This document shows, in pieces, positions 17,364 to 25,991 of a DNA stretch of 64,000 nt; position 1 is the first letter of the stretch; each line of letters begins with the position of its first letter. The stretch spans positions 248,001-312,000 of the forward strand of contig NZ_LOKW01000001.1 of the NCBI RefSeq assembly GCF_002211305.1, in the 5' to 3' direction. A program made the position numbers and the translations under genes. This stretch comes from Rhizobium sp. R634 (lineage in GTDB: Bacteria > Pseudomonadota > Alphaproteobacteria > Rhizobiales > Rhizobiaceae). The notes beneath the pieces were generated by a model that made no database searches, was not told the origin of the DNA, and saw only the letters and a program-made list of their open reading frames with translations.

Positions 17364-18271
17364 AATTTGAGGGGATCTACACGCCGGCGGTCACGCCGCT
17401 CGATCAGAATGGTCAGATCGACAGGGCCGGCTTCGCCGCCGTGCTCGAGTCGCTGATCGAGGCGGGCGTCCACGGCATCATCGTCGGCGGCTCGACGGGC
17501 GAATACTACGCCCAGAGCAGCCAGGAGCGTTTTGAGCTGGCGGCCTATGCGAAAGAGGTCATCGGCACGCGGCTGCCGCTCATCATCGGCACCGGCGCCA
17601 CGCGCACCGAGGATTCGGTCGAATATGCCAAGGCCGCAAAGGAAATCGGCGCGGATGCGATCCTCGTATCGTCGCCGCCCTATGCGCTGCCGACCGAACG
17701 CGAAAATGCGGTCCATGCCTTGACGGTCGATCGCGCCGCCAACCTGCCGATCATGCTCTACAACTATCCCGCCCGCATGGGCGTGGTGATGGGCGAGGAG
17801 TATTTCTCCCGCGTCGGCAAGTCGAAGAACGTCGTCGCCATCAAGGAAAGCTCCGGCGACATGGGCAATCTTCACCTGCTCGCCCGGAAATTTCCGCATA
17901 TTTCGCTGTCCTGCGGCTGGGACGACCAGGCGCTCGAATTCTTCGCCTGGGGTGCCAAGAGCTGGGTTTGCGCCGGCTCCAACTTCCTGCCGCGCGAGCA
18001 TGTCGCCCTTTATGAGGCCTGTGTCGTCGAGAAGAACTTCGACAAGGGCCGGGCGATCATGAGCGCCATGCTGCCGCTGATGGACTTCCTCGAATGCGGC
18101 AAATTCGTCCAGTCGATCAAGCACGGATGCGAGATCATCGGCCTCAAGGCCGGCCCGGTGCGGGCGCCGCTACGCGGACTGAACTCCGAAGAGAAAAGAA
18201 CCCTCGAGACCGTCGTTTCCACGCTGAAGCGCACGGTCGGCCAGATCACGTCGGGAGCCAATCATGCATGA
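17360..18271 (+). CDS. DapA-family lyase/deaminase, probable hydroxyproline-pathway enzyme
   Basis: This 303-residue TIM-barrel protein is of the dihydrodipicolinate synthase/N-acetylneuraminate lyase superfamily. Schiff-base Lys162 (VVAIKESSGD) and Tyr134 (YNYPARMG) are present, with the GGSTGEYY phosphate/carboxylate loop near residue 44. Context with a racemase-superfamily protein, an FAD oxidoreductase and an aldehyde dehydrogenase resembles the hydroxyproline route, where a DapA homologue (HypD) converts pyrroline-4-hydroxy-2-carboxylate to alpha-ketoglutarate semialdehyde. That function is inferred from context. GTG start; ends with an 8-base overlap with the next gene. Confidence 0.85.
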   Translation: MKFEGIYTPAVTPLDQNGQIDRAGFAAVLESLIEAGVHGIIVGGSTGEYYAQSSQERFELAAYAKEVIGTRLPLIIGTGATRTEDSVEYAKAAKEIGADAILVSSPPYALPTERENAVHALTVDRAANLPIMLYNYPARMGVVMGEEYFSRVGKSKNVVAIKESSGDMGNLHLLARKFPHISLSCGWDDQALEFFAWGAKSWVCAGSNFLPREHVALYEACVVEKNFDKGRAIMSAMLPLMDFLECGKFVQSIKHGCEIIGLKAGPVRAPLRGLNSEEKRTLETVVSTLKRTVGQITSGANHA

Positions 18272-19781
18272 ACCTTTGACCGCAGCCGAATACAAGGCGA
18301 TCGCCGCCGGTCTTCAACTTCCGACGAATGCCTTCATCGACGGCGCTTTCCGTCCGGCAAATTCCGGCAAGACCTTCACCTCCACCAATCCCGCGACGGG
18401 TGAAATGCTTGCCGAAATCGCCGCCTGCGATTCCAGCGATGTCGATTTCGCCGTCGAGAAGGCGAGGCAGGCGTTCGAAGACGGGCGCTGGCGGCTCCGC
18501 TCGCCGGGTGAGCGCAAGGAAGCGCTGCTGAAGCTTGCCAAGCTGCTGGAGCGCAACCGGCACGAACTCGCCGTCATGGAAAGCCTCGACAGCGGCAAGC
18601 CGGTCCGCGAATGCCAGACCGTCGACGTTCCCGACACCATTCATACGCTGCGCTGGCATGCCGAGCTGATCGACAAGCTCTACGACAACACCGCCCCGGT
18701 CGGCGCCAACGCGCTGACGATGATCGTGCGCGAGCCGATCGGCGTCGTCGGTTGCGTGCTGCCGTGGAATTTCCCGCTGCTGATGCTCGCCTGGAAGATC
18801 GGCCCGGCGCTTGCCGCCGGCTGCTCGGTTATCGTCAAGCCGGCACAGGAAACGACTTTCACCACGCTGCGCGTCGCCGAGCTCGCCCTTGAGGCAGGCA
18901 TTCCGGCCGGCGTCTTCAATGTCGTGACCGGCTCCGGCCGCGAGGTCGGCGAGCCGATCGGCCTGCATATGGATGTCGACATGGTCGCCTTCACCGGCTC
19001 GACGCCGACCGGCCGCCGCTTCCTGCGATATGCGGCGGATTCCAACCTCAAGAAGGTCGTGCTCGAATGCGGCGGCAAGAACCCCGCCGTCGTTCTCGAC
19101 GATGCCGAGGATCTGGATCTCGTCGCCGAGCAGGTCGTCAACGGCGCCTTCTGGAACATGGGCGAGAATTGCTCGGCCACGTCGCGTCTCATCGTCCATG
19201 CCAAGGTCAAGGACGAACTGATGAAGCGCATCGGCGCCTATATGCGCGAATGGAAGACGGGCGATCCGCTCGATCCGGAAAACCGCATCGGTGCGCTCGT
19301 CAGCAAGTCGCACTTCGAGAAGGTGAAATCCTTCCTCGACGACGCCAAGACGGAAAAGCTGTCCGTCACCCAGGGCGGCGAAACCTATAACGGCATCTTC
19401 ATCGAGCCGACCCTGGTCGAGGGCGTGACGCCGGCGAGCCGCCTGTTCCAAGAAGAGATCTTCGGGCCGATCCTGTCGGTCACGACGTTCAACACGCTCG
19501 CCGAGGCGACCGCTCTGGCCAACGACACCAATTACGGTCTGACGGCATCCGTCTATACGGGCAGCCTGCGCAATGCGATCCGGCTGACGCGCGACATCCG
19601 CGCCGGCCTGATCACGGTCAACTGCTTCGGGGAAGGCGACGCCACCACGCCCTTCGGCGGCTACAAGGAGTCCGGCTTCGGCGGCCGCGACAAGTCTGTC
19701 TTCGCTCATGACAATTACTGCGAGCTGAAGACCATCTGGATCGACATTTCGGAACGCTCCGTCGACGAGACGATCCGATGA
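18264..19781 (+). CDS. Aldehyde dehydrogenase (PuuC-like)
   Basis: This 505-residue NAD(P)-dependent aldehyde dehydrogenase has the complete catalytic set: the PWNFP cofactor loop (residues 167-171), general base Glu268 (VVLECGGKNP) and nucleophile Cys303 (MGENCSATSR). Overall it resembles the PuuC/gamma-aminobutyraldehyde group more than classical succinate-semialdehyde enzymes. In this operon it would most simply oxidise alpha-ketoglutarate semialdehyde formed by the DapA-like enzyme to alpha-ketoglutarate. It overlaps the genes on both sides (8 and 4 bases). Confidence 0.92.
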   Translation: MHEPLTAAEYKAIAAGLQLPTNAFIDGAFRPANSGKTFTSTNPATGEMLAEIAACDSSDVDFAVEKARQAFEDGRWRLRSPGERKEALLKLAKLLERNRHELAVMESLDSGKPVRECQTVDVPDTIHTLRWHAELIDKLYDNTAPVGANALTMIVREPIGVVGCVLPWNFPLLMLAWKIGPALAAGCSVIVKPAQETTFTTLRVAELALEAGIPAGVFNVVTGSGREVGEPIGLHMDVDMVAFTGSTPTGRRFLRYAADSNLKKVVLECGGKNPAVVLDDAEDLDLVAEQVVNGAFWNMGENCSATSRLIVHAKVKDELMKRIGAYMREWKTGDPLDPENRIGALVSKSHFEKVKSFLDDAKTEKLSVTQGGETYNGIFIEPTLVEGVTPASRLFQEEIFGPILSVTTFNTLAEATALANDTNYGLTASVYTGSLRNAIRLTRDIRAGLITVNCFGEGDATTPFGGYKESGFGGRDKSVFAHDNYCELKTIWIDISERSVDETIR

Positions 19782-21124
19782 CCCGCCATGTGATCAAGCA
19801 CCTGCCGACCGATACCGGCGTTTCGGGATGGGAGGCGACCAGCGAACGCGCCTTTCCCGTAACGGCGCTTGAACACGACATTACCGCCGATTGGCTGATC
19901 ATCGGCGGCGGATTTGCCGGCCTTTCGGCGGCCCGCCGCCTCTCGCAGTCGCGGCCGCAGGACAAGATCGTTGTCCTCGATGCCCGCGAACTCGCCAAGG
20001 GTCCGGCCGGAAGGAATTCCGGCTTCATGATCGACGTGCCGCACAACCTTTCCTCCGGCGAGTATTCGGTGGCGGACGAGGCGGCGACCAAGGACGAGAT
20101 CCGCCAGAACCGTCTGGCGATCTCCTTCGCGGCCGATGCCGCGGCCGAATACGGCCTGTCCAGGGAAACCTTCGATCCCTCGGGCAAGGTCAATGCCGCA
20201 GCCTCCGACAGGGGGCTCGGCCTCAATGACAATTACCGGAAATCGCTGGAGAAGATCGGCGAGGAACACCGCGTTCTCGATGCCGACCAGATGCGGGAGA
20301 TGACCGGCACGCATTATTACCGTGGTGGCCTTTATACGCCGGGCGCGGTGATGATCCAGCCCGCCGATTATATCAGAGGCCTGGCGCGCGGCCTTTCCTC
20401 GAAGGTCGCCATCCACGAGCACTCGCCGGTGCTGGAGCTTTCGCGCGAAGGCCGGACTTGGAAGGCGAAGACGGCCCGCGGCTCCGTTTCCGCCCCGAAG
20501 GTCATTCTCGGCGTGAACGGCCATATCCAAAGCTTCGGCCATTTCCGCGGGCGGCTGATGCATATCTTCACCTACGCCTCGATGACCGCGGCCTTCTCCC
20601 AGAACGAATTCGCAGGCGACGTGACGGGGGCGGACCGCTGGGCGCTGCTGCCGGCCGACCCGATGGGCGCAACGGTCAGAAAGGTCACCACCGACGGCCG
20701 CTCGCGGATCGTCATCAGGACGCGGTTCACCTACGACCCGAGCCTCAAAGTATCGGAAAAGCGCGTCGCCGGCATCGCCGCCGAGCAGCGCCGGTCCTTC
20801 GACGCCCGCTTCCCGGGGCTGGAAAACTTGCCGCTTGAATATAGCTGGGCGGGCGCGCTCTGCCTCAGCCGGAACCATGTGCCGGCATTCGGCGAAGTGG
20901 AGGAAGGGCTTTTCTCCGCCTGCTGCGAAAACGGTCTCGGCACCGTCAAGAGCACGCTTGCGGGCATGATGGCCGCAGATCTCGCGACGGGTGCGGCAAG
21001 CCCCGAACTCGACAAGTACAAGAACCAGCCGGACCCGACGAGATTGCCTCCCGAGCCCATCGCATGGCTCGGCGTCAACTCGGTCATCCGCTTTCAGGAA
21101 TTGCGTGCAGGCCGCGAGGGATGA
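19778..21124 (+). CDS. FAD-dependent amino acid oxidoreductase (DAO family)
   Basis: This 448-residue protein has an ADP-binding fold (LIIGGGFAGLSAARRLSQ, Gly43-Gly48), followed by the GPAGRNSGFM segment typical of OrdL/PuuB-like enzymes, and a C-terminal FAD contact region (CENGLGTVKSTLAGMMAAD). The family oxidises amines or D-amino acids to imines. In the present operon the likely substrate is a hydroxyproline isomer or N-methylated derivative giving a pyrroline for the DapA-like enzyme; a PuuB-like polyamine role is the main alternative because the neighbouring dehydrogenase is PuuC-like. No signal peptide, so cytoplasmic. Confidence 0.88.
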   Translation: MTRHVIKHLPTDTGVSGWEATSERAFPVTALEHDITADWLIIGGGFAGLSAARRLSQSRPQDKIVVLDARELAKGPAGRNSGFMIDVPHNLSSGEYSVADEAATKDEIRQNRLAISFAADAAAEYGLSRETFDPSGKVNAAASDRGLGLNDNYRKSLEKIGEEHRVLDADQMREMTGTHYYRGGLYTPGAVMIQPADYIRGLARGLSSKVAIHEHSPVLELSREGRTWKAKTARGSVSAPKVILGVNGHIQSFGHFRGRLMHIFTYASMTAAFSQNEFAGDVTGADRWALLPADPMGATVRKVTTDGRSRIVIRTRFTYDPSLKVSEKRVAGIAAEQRRSFDARFPGLENLPLEYSWAGALCLSRNHVPAFGEVEEGLFSACCENGLGTVKSTLAGMMAADLATGAASPELDKYKNQPDPTRLPPEPIAWLGVNSVIRFQELRAGREG

Positions 21125-21202
21125 TCCCTCGGCACGCGCAATATGAAGCTGCCCGTTCGCAGGCTTCAACGAGAATGGGAACGTAAAACAGGAGTAACAA
21201 CA

Positions 21203-22054
21203 ATGAAAAATTTGTGGAAGGCGCTTTGCGCCGCTGCGATGGTCGGGATCAGCGTCCTGCCTTCTCGCGCGGAGGAAAAGACGATCACCATGGGCACGAT
21301 GTCCTGGGAGGACCTGACGCCCATCACCGGCATCACCAAGAAGGTTCTTGAAGACGCCGGCTACACCGTCAAGGTGACCGAATTCTCCGAGTGGGGCATT
21401 GCCTATGCCGCTCTCGCCAAGGGCGACATCCAGGTTCTCACCTCACAGACGGACTATGTCGCGCAGGATTACTGGGACAAGAACAAGAACCGCCTCGAAA
21501 AGATTTCGCCGGTTTCGCACGGCCTCTACCAGGGCGTTGCCGTTCCGAAATATGTCCCGATCGACTCGCTGGAACAGCTCAATGAAAACGCCGACAAGTT
21601 CGGCGGCAGGATCATCGGCATCGAGCCGGGCGCCGGCCTGATGCGCGATACTTCGAACGCCGTCAAGGATTACGGCCTCAAGCTCCAGCTCGTCGAAGGC
21701 AGCACCGCCGCGATGACGGCGGCGCTGAAGTCCGCCTACGATCGTCAGGAGTGGATCGCGGTGACGATCTGGGAGCCGTCGTGGATGGTCCAGAAGTACG
21801 AGGTCAAGTACCTCAAGGATCCGAAGGGCGTCTTCCCGCCGCCGCAGAGCTACTACTGGATCGGCCATAAGGGCTTCTCGGAAGAATATCCGCATGCTCG
21901 CGAAGTCATGGCCAGCGTCTACGTGCCGATCGCCGACATCACCGCCATCAACGGCGCCGTCAAGGACGGCAAGACCATGGACCTGGCCGTGCAGGATTGG
22001 ATCGGCGCCCATGCCGACCTGATCAAGCGCTGGGAAAACATCAAGAAGAACTAA
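21203..22054 (+). CDS. Betaine-type ABC importer, periplasmic binding protein
   Basis: This 283-residue protein starts with a signal peptide (MKNLWKALCAAAMVGISVLPSRA). The mature part is OpuAC-like, with aromatic residues (MSWEDL, EWGIAY, TIWEPSW, SYYWIG) that could form a cation-binding cage. The ATG at 21203 has CAGGAG eight bases upstream. It begins the transporter part of the GntR operon, 78 bases after the FAD oxidoreductase, and is only distantly similar to the binding protein at 4118-5119. The ligand is predicted to be a proline or hydroxyproline betaine. Confidence 0.93.
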   Translation: MKNLWKALCAAAMVGISVLPSRAEEKTITMGTMSWEDLTPITGITKKVLEDAGYTVKVTEFSEWGIAYAALAKGDIQVLTSQTDYVAQDYWDKNKNRLEKISPVSHGLYQGVAVPKYVPIDSLEQLNENADKFGGRIIGIEPGAGLMRDTSNAVKDYGLKLQLVEGSTAAMTAALKSAYDRQEWIAVTIWEPSWMVQKYEVKYLKDPKGVFPPPQSYYWIGHKGFSEEYPHAREVMASVYVPIADITAINGAVKDGKTMDLAVQDWIGAHADLIKRWENIKKN

Positions 22055-22061
22055 ACGCCTC

Positions 22062-22089
22062 GTGGCCGTCCGAGCTGTCGGGCGGCCAC
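22062..22089 (+). promoter_or_regulatory. Hairpin after the binding-protein gene
   Basis: GTGGCCGTCC and GGGCGGCCAC pair over 10 positions (one G-U wobble) around an 8-base loop, seven bases after the binding-protein stop. This parallels the hairpin at 4085-4106 in the other importer and probably stabilises the binding-protein part of the mRNA. Confidence 0.6.
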
Positions 22090-22139
22090 CCTCGAACTCA
22101 AGGAAGAAGCCAGCGCCGATTGGCTCAAAGGGGATCGCT

Positions 22140-23231
22140 ATGAAAACCGCCAATATCGATGCCAAGGATGTCCTGATCGACTGCCAATCCCTCTGGAAGG
22201 TCTTCGGAGGCAAGTCCGCCGCGGCGATGAAGTCGATCAAGGAGCGTGGCCTCGGCAAGACAGAGGTCCTCAAGGAATTCAACTGCGTCGTCGGCGTGTC
22301 CGATGCGAGCATCCAGGTCCGGCGCGGCGAAATCTTCTGCATCATGGGATTGTCGGGAAGCGGAAAATCGACGCTCATCCGCCTTCTCAACAAGCTGATC
22401 ACGCCGAGCTCCGGCAAGGTTCTCGTCAAGGGACGCGACCTCGCCTCCCTGTCGCCCGTCGATCTCAGGCAGATGCGGGCGAAGAACATCGGGATGGTGT
22501 TCCAGAGCGTCGCCTTGCTGCCGCACCGGACGGTCCTGGAGAATGCCGCTTTCGGCCTCGAGGTCCAGGGCATTGCGAAAGCGGAGCGCAACAAGACCGC
22601 CGCCGCCGCGCTCGAAAAGGTCGGCCTCGCCGATTGGCTGAGCCGGTATCCGGGCGAGCTCTCCGGAGGCATGCAGCAGCGCGTCGGCCTTGCCCGCGCG
22701 CTCGCCTCCGACCCCGAGATCATTCTCATGGACGAGCCGTTCAGCGCGCTCGACCCTTTGATCCGGCGCCAGCTTCAGGATGAATTCCGCCAGCTGACCA
22801 AAGCGCTCGGCAAGTCCGCCGTCTTCATCACCCATGATCTCGACGAGGCGATCCGCATCGGCGACCGCATCGCGATCATGAAGGACGGCGTCATCATCCA
22901 GACCGGCACCGCCGAGGAAATCATCCTCAACCCGGCGGATGCCTATGTCGCCGAATTCGTCGCCGGCATTTCCCGCCTTCACCTGATCAAGGCGCATTCG
23001 GTCATGCGCAGCGTTGCCGAGTTCCAGCAGAGCGCGCCGAACTCCGACATCGCCTCGCTCGCGCGCACCACACCCGATGCCGATATCGACGAGCTGATCA
23101 CCTTGACGATGCAGTCGGAGCGCGACGCCATCGCCGTCGTGGACAGGGATCAGGTCGTCGGCGTCGTCACCCCGCGCAGCCTGCTGATGGGCGTCAAGGG
23201 CACCTCCGCCCACGAACTCACGCCGGCATGA
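22140..23231 (+). CDS. Betaine-type ABC importer, ATPase subunit
   Basis: This 363-residue QAT-type ATPase has Walker A GLSGSGKST, signature LSGGMQQRVGLARAL, Walker B IILMDEPFSALDP and the THDLDEAI H-loop, followed by a C-terminal CBS-like extension. The start MKTANIDAKD has AAAGGGG eight bases upstream. It is paralogous to the ATPase at 2064-3143. It drives the two permeases encoded next. Confidence 0.95.
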   Translation: MKTANIDAKDVLIDCQSLWKVFGGKSAAAMKSIKERGLGKTEVLKEFNCVVGVSDASIQVRRGEIFCIMGLSGSGKSTLIRLLNKLITPSSGKVLVKGRDLASLSPVDLRQMRAKNIGMVFQSVALLPHRTVLENAAFGLEVQGIAKAERNKTAAAALEKVGLADWLSRYPGELSGGMQQRVGLARALASDPEIILMDEPFSALDPLIRRQLQDEFRQLTKALGKSAVFITHDLDEAIRIGDRIAIMKDGVIIQTGTAEEIILNPADAYVAEFVAGISRLHLIKAHSVMRSVAEFQQSAPNSDIASLARTTPDADIDELITLTMQSERDAIAVVDRDQVVGVVTPRSLLMGVKGTSAHELTPA

Positions 23232-23252
23232 CCGCAACTGGAGCTGATCGAC

Positions 23253-24101
23253 ATGGATACTTCAGGCTTCACCGATCTTTTTGACGAATGGACGGACACC
23301 GCGCTCGAATGGGTGAGCGACAACGGCGAGTTCCTCTTCGACTATATCAGGCAGGTTCTCGAAGGGCTCTATGACGGGATCCTCTGGCTCCTGCAGCTTC
23401 CGCCTTTCTACGTGATCGCGCTCGTCGTCGCGCTCATCGGCTGGCGGCTCGTCAATATCTGGTTCGCGTTCGCAGCCGGCGTTGCGCTGGCGCTCTGCTT
23501 TTCCATGGGACTCTGGCCGGAGACGATGAGCACGCTGGCGCTCGTCCTGACGGCGACCGTGCTTGCGCTGGCGATCGGCATTCCGATCGGCATCGCCGCC
23601 GGCTTCTTCACCGCGCTCGACCGCTTCATGGAGCCGGGTCTCGATCTGATCCAGACGCTTCCGCCCTATATCTATCTGCTGCCGGCGATCGCCCTGCTCG
23701 GCTACGGGCCAGCCACCGCCATGATCGCGACCGTGATCGTCGCCGTGCCGCCGGCCATCCGCCTGACCTCTCTCGGCATCCGGATGACGCCGAAGGAATT
23801 CATCGAACTCGGGGAAGCCCTTGGGATGACGCCGGCGAAGATGTTCTTCAAGATCCGTCTTCCCTTTGCGCTGCCGAGCATCATGGCCGGCATCAACCAG
23901 AGCCTGATGATGGCTTTCGGCATGGTTGTCATCGCCGGCATCGTCGGTTCCGGCGGGCTTGGAGAGACAATCTACGGCGCAATCAGAACGCTCGATATCG
24001 CGACCTCTATCAATGGCGCGATCGCCATCGTGGTACTGACTATGGTGCTTGATCGGATAACCCAGAGCGCTGCCCGCCTGGGAACAGGGAGGAAGTCATG
24101 A
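23253..24101 (+). CDS. Betaine-type ABC importer, first permease
   Basis: This 282-residue ProW-like permease has a soluble N-terminal segment, about six membrane helices and the EAA-type loop (FIELGEALGMTPAKMFFKIRLPFALP). It overlaps the second permease gene by four bases (ATGA). A pair of different permeases, rather than the single one in the other importer, suggests a heterodimeric channel. Confidence 0.94.
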   Translation: MDTSGFTDLFDEWTDTALEWVSDNGEFLFDYIRQVLEGLYDGILWLLQLPPFYVIALVVALIGWRLVNIWFAFAAGVALALCFSMGLWPETMSTLALVLTATVLALAIGIPIGIAAGFFTALDRFMEPGLDLIQTLPPYIYLLPAIALLGYGPATAMIATVIVAVPPAIRLTSLGIRMTPKEFIELGEALGMTPAKMFFKIRLPFALPSIMAGINQSLMMAFGMVVIAGIVGSGGLGETIYGAIRTLDIATSINGAIAIVVLTMVLDRITQSAARLGTGRKS

Positions 24102-24949
24102 ATCCTGCGATGCTGCAGTTTTCGCCAGGCGCTTTCCTGGCTCCATCAGTCGATTGGCTGAACACCAATCTTCATCCGCTGTTTGCGGCGATCAGCTATG
24201 TGGTCGAAACGGTTCTTTCGGCCATCGAAGCCGCACTCCTCTTCGTGCCGCCCTATGCGCTGATCGCGATCGTCGTCGTCGCGGCATTCTTCGCCGTCAG
24301 CCTGCGCGCGGCGATCCTGGCCGGTCTCTGCCTTGGCTTCTGCCTGCTCGTCGGCCTGTGGACGGCGTCGATGCAGACGCTTTCTCTCGTCACCGTCGCC
24401 GTCCTGATCTCCGTGATCATCGCCTTCCCGGTCGGCGTGCTCTGCTCGCGCTACAAGGCGCTGGAGGCGGTGGTCCGTCCGATTCTCGACGTGATGCAGA
24501 CCGTGCCGCCGTGGGTCTATCTCATTCCCGCGGTCATGATCTTCAGCCTCGGGCGCGTGCCGGCGATCATCGCCACCATCGTCTATGGCATTCCGCCGAT
24601 GCTGCGCCTGACGACGCTGGCCTTCAACCAGGTGCCGAATGTCTTCCTCGAGCTTGGCAGTGCCATCGGCGCGCCGCCGCGCTCGATCCTGTGGAAGATC
24701 GAGATCCCGCTTGCCAAGCAGACGCTGCTGGTCGGGCTCAACCAGGGCATCCTTCTGTCGCTGGCGATGGTCGTTCTGGCCGGCCTCGTCGGCGCCGGCG
24801 GCCTCGGCGCGGAAGTCACGCGCGGCCTGACGCGCATGGAGATGGGGCTTGGCCTGAGGGCAGGCCTGGCGATCGTTGCGGTCGCCCTGCTACTCGACCG
24901 GCTATCGCGTGGTCTGCTCGACCGCGACAGGCTGCCGAAGGCGAGATAG
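24098..24949 (+). CDS. Betaine-type ABC importer, second permease
   Basis: This 283-residue permease is homologous to the preceding one, with the EAA loop FLELGSAIGAPPRSILWKIEIPLAKQ and about six hydrophobic helices. It is translationally coupled to its partner and ends 15 bases before the racemase-superfamily gene. Confidence 0.94.
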   Translation: MNPAMLQFSPGAFLAPSVDWLNTNLHPLFAAISYVVETVLSAIEAALLFVPPYALIAIVVVAAFFAVSLRAAILAGLCLGFCLLVGLWTASMQTLSLVTVAVLISVIIAFPVGVLCSRYKALEAVVRPILDVMQTVPPWVYLIPAVMIFSLGRVPAIIATIVYGIPPMLRLTTLAFNQVPNVFLELGSAIGAPPRSILWKIEIPLAKQTLLVGLNQGILLSLAMVVLAGLVGAGGLGAEVTRGLTRMEMGLGLRAGLAIVAVALLLDRLSRGLLDRDRLPKAR

Positions 24950-24964
24950 CGAGGACATGACGGA

Positions 24965-25963
24965 ATGAGAAACAGCTTCTTCTGCATCGACTCGCATACC
25001 TGCGGCAACCCGGTCCGTCTCGTTGCCGGCGGCGGCCCGCTGCTGCCTCATCTGCCGATGGGCGAGCGCCGTGAGATCTTCGTCCGCGATCACGACTGGG
25101 TCCGCAAGGCGCTGATGTTCGAGCCGAGGGGGCATGACATCATGTCGGGCTCGATCATCTATCCCCCCTATCGGGAGGATTGCGATTTCGCCGTGCTCTT
25201 CATCGAGGTGAGCGGCTGCCTGCCGATGTGCGGCGCCGGCACCATCGGCACCGTGACGGCGGCGATCGAGGAAGGGCTGGTCAAGCCGCGCGTGCCTGGC
25301 AGGGTCGCCATCGAAACGCCGGCCGGCCGGGTGGATGTCACCTATGAGGAGAAGGACGGTTATGTCGATTCCGTCCGCCTCCATAATGTCGCGAGCTATC
25401 TCCATGAGGCCGATGTCACGGTGGACGTGCCCGGCATGGGCCGTCTGCGCGTCGATATTTCCTATGGCGGCAATTATTACGCGGTCGTCGAGCCCCAGGA
25501 GAACTGGGGCGGTCTCGACGGCATGAGCGCATCCGACATCGTCGGCTGCAGCCAGAAGCTCAGGGCAGCCCTTGCCGATATCTGCAATCCCGTCCATCCC
25601 GACGACGACCGGATCCGCGGCGTGCATCACGCGATCTGGTGCGACCGCCCCGTGAACGACGTCTCCGACGGGCGCTGCGCCGTCTTCTACGGCGAGAAGG
25701 CGATCGATCGGTCGCCGGGCGGCACCGGTACCTCGGCGCGCATGGCGCAGCTCTATGGTAAGGGACGGCTTGCGATCGGCTCGAAATATCGTCACGAAAG
25801 CCTGATCGGGACCATCTTCGAGGGCAGGGTCGAAGGCGAGGCAGGCATCGGCCCTTACAGCGGCATTCTGCCGAGCATCGGCGGGTGGGCGCGCGTCATC
25901 GGCCACAATACCATTTTCGTTGACGACCGCGACCCTCTGGCGCACGGTTTTCAGATCAGATGA
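24965..25963 (+). CDS. Proline racemase superfamily protein with an altered active site
   Basis: This 332-residue protein has the fold and motifs of proline racemase/4-hydroxyproline 2-epimerase. The first catalytic Cys is present (Cys89 in PMCGAGTIG), but the His usually two residues later is Ala91, and the second catalytic Cys is Gly252 (DRSPGGTGTSARM, where family epimerases read SPCGTGTSA). Asp248 is kept. A normal two-base Cys/Cys racemisation is therefore not possible. It could be a one-base epimerase, a dehydratase or a betaine-specific enzyme whose site is enlarged for N-methyl groups. Last enzyme gene of the GntR operon, so probably acts on the imported ligand. Confidence 0.85.
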   Translation: MRNSFFCIDSHTCGNPVRLVAGGGPLLPHLPMGERREIFVRDHDWVRKALMFEPRGHDIMSGSIIYPPYREDCDFAVLFIEVSGCLPMCGAGTIGTVTAAIEEGLVKPRVPGRVAIETPAGRVDVTYEEKDGYVDSVRLHNVASYLHEADVTVDVPGMGRLRVDISYGGNYYAVVEPQENWGGLDGMSASDIVGCSQKLRAALADICNPVHPDDDRIRGVHHAIWCDRPVNDVSDGRCAVFYGEKAIDRSPGGTGTSARMAQLYGKGRLAIGSKYRHESLIGTIFEGRVEGEAGIGPYSGILPSIGGWARVIGHNTIFVDDRDPLAHGFQIR

Positions 25964-25991
25964 GCGCGGTGAGACCGGCAAGGAGATGACT

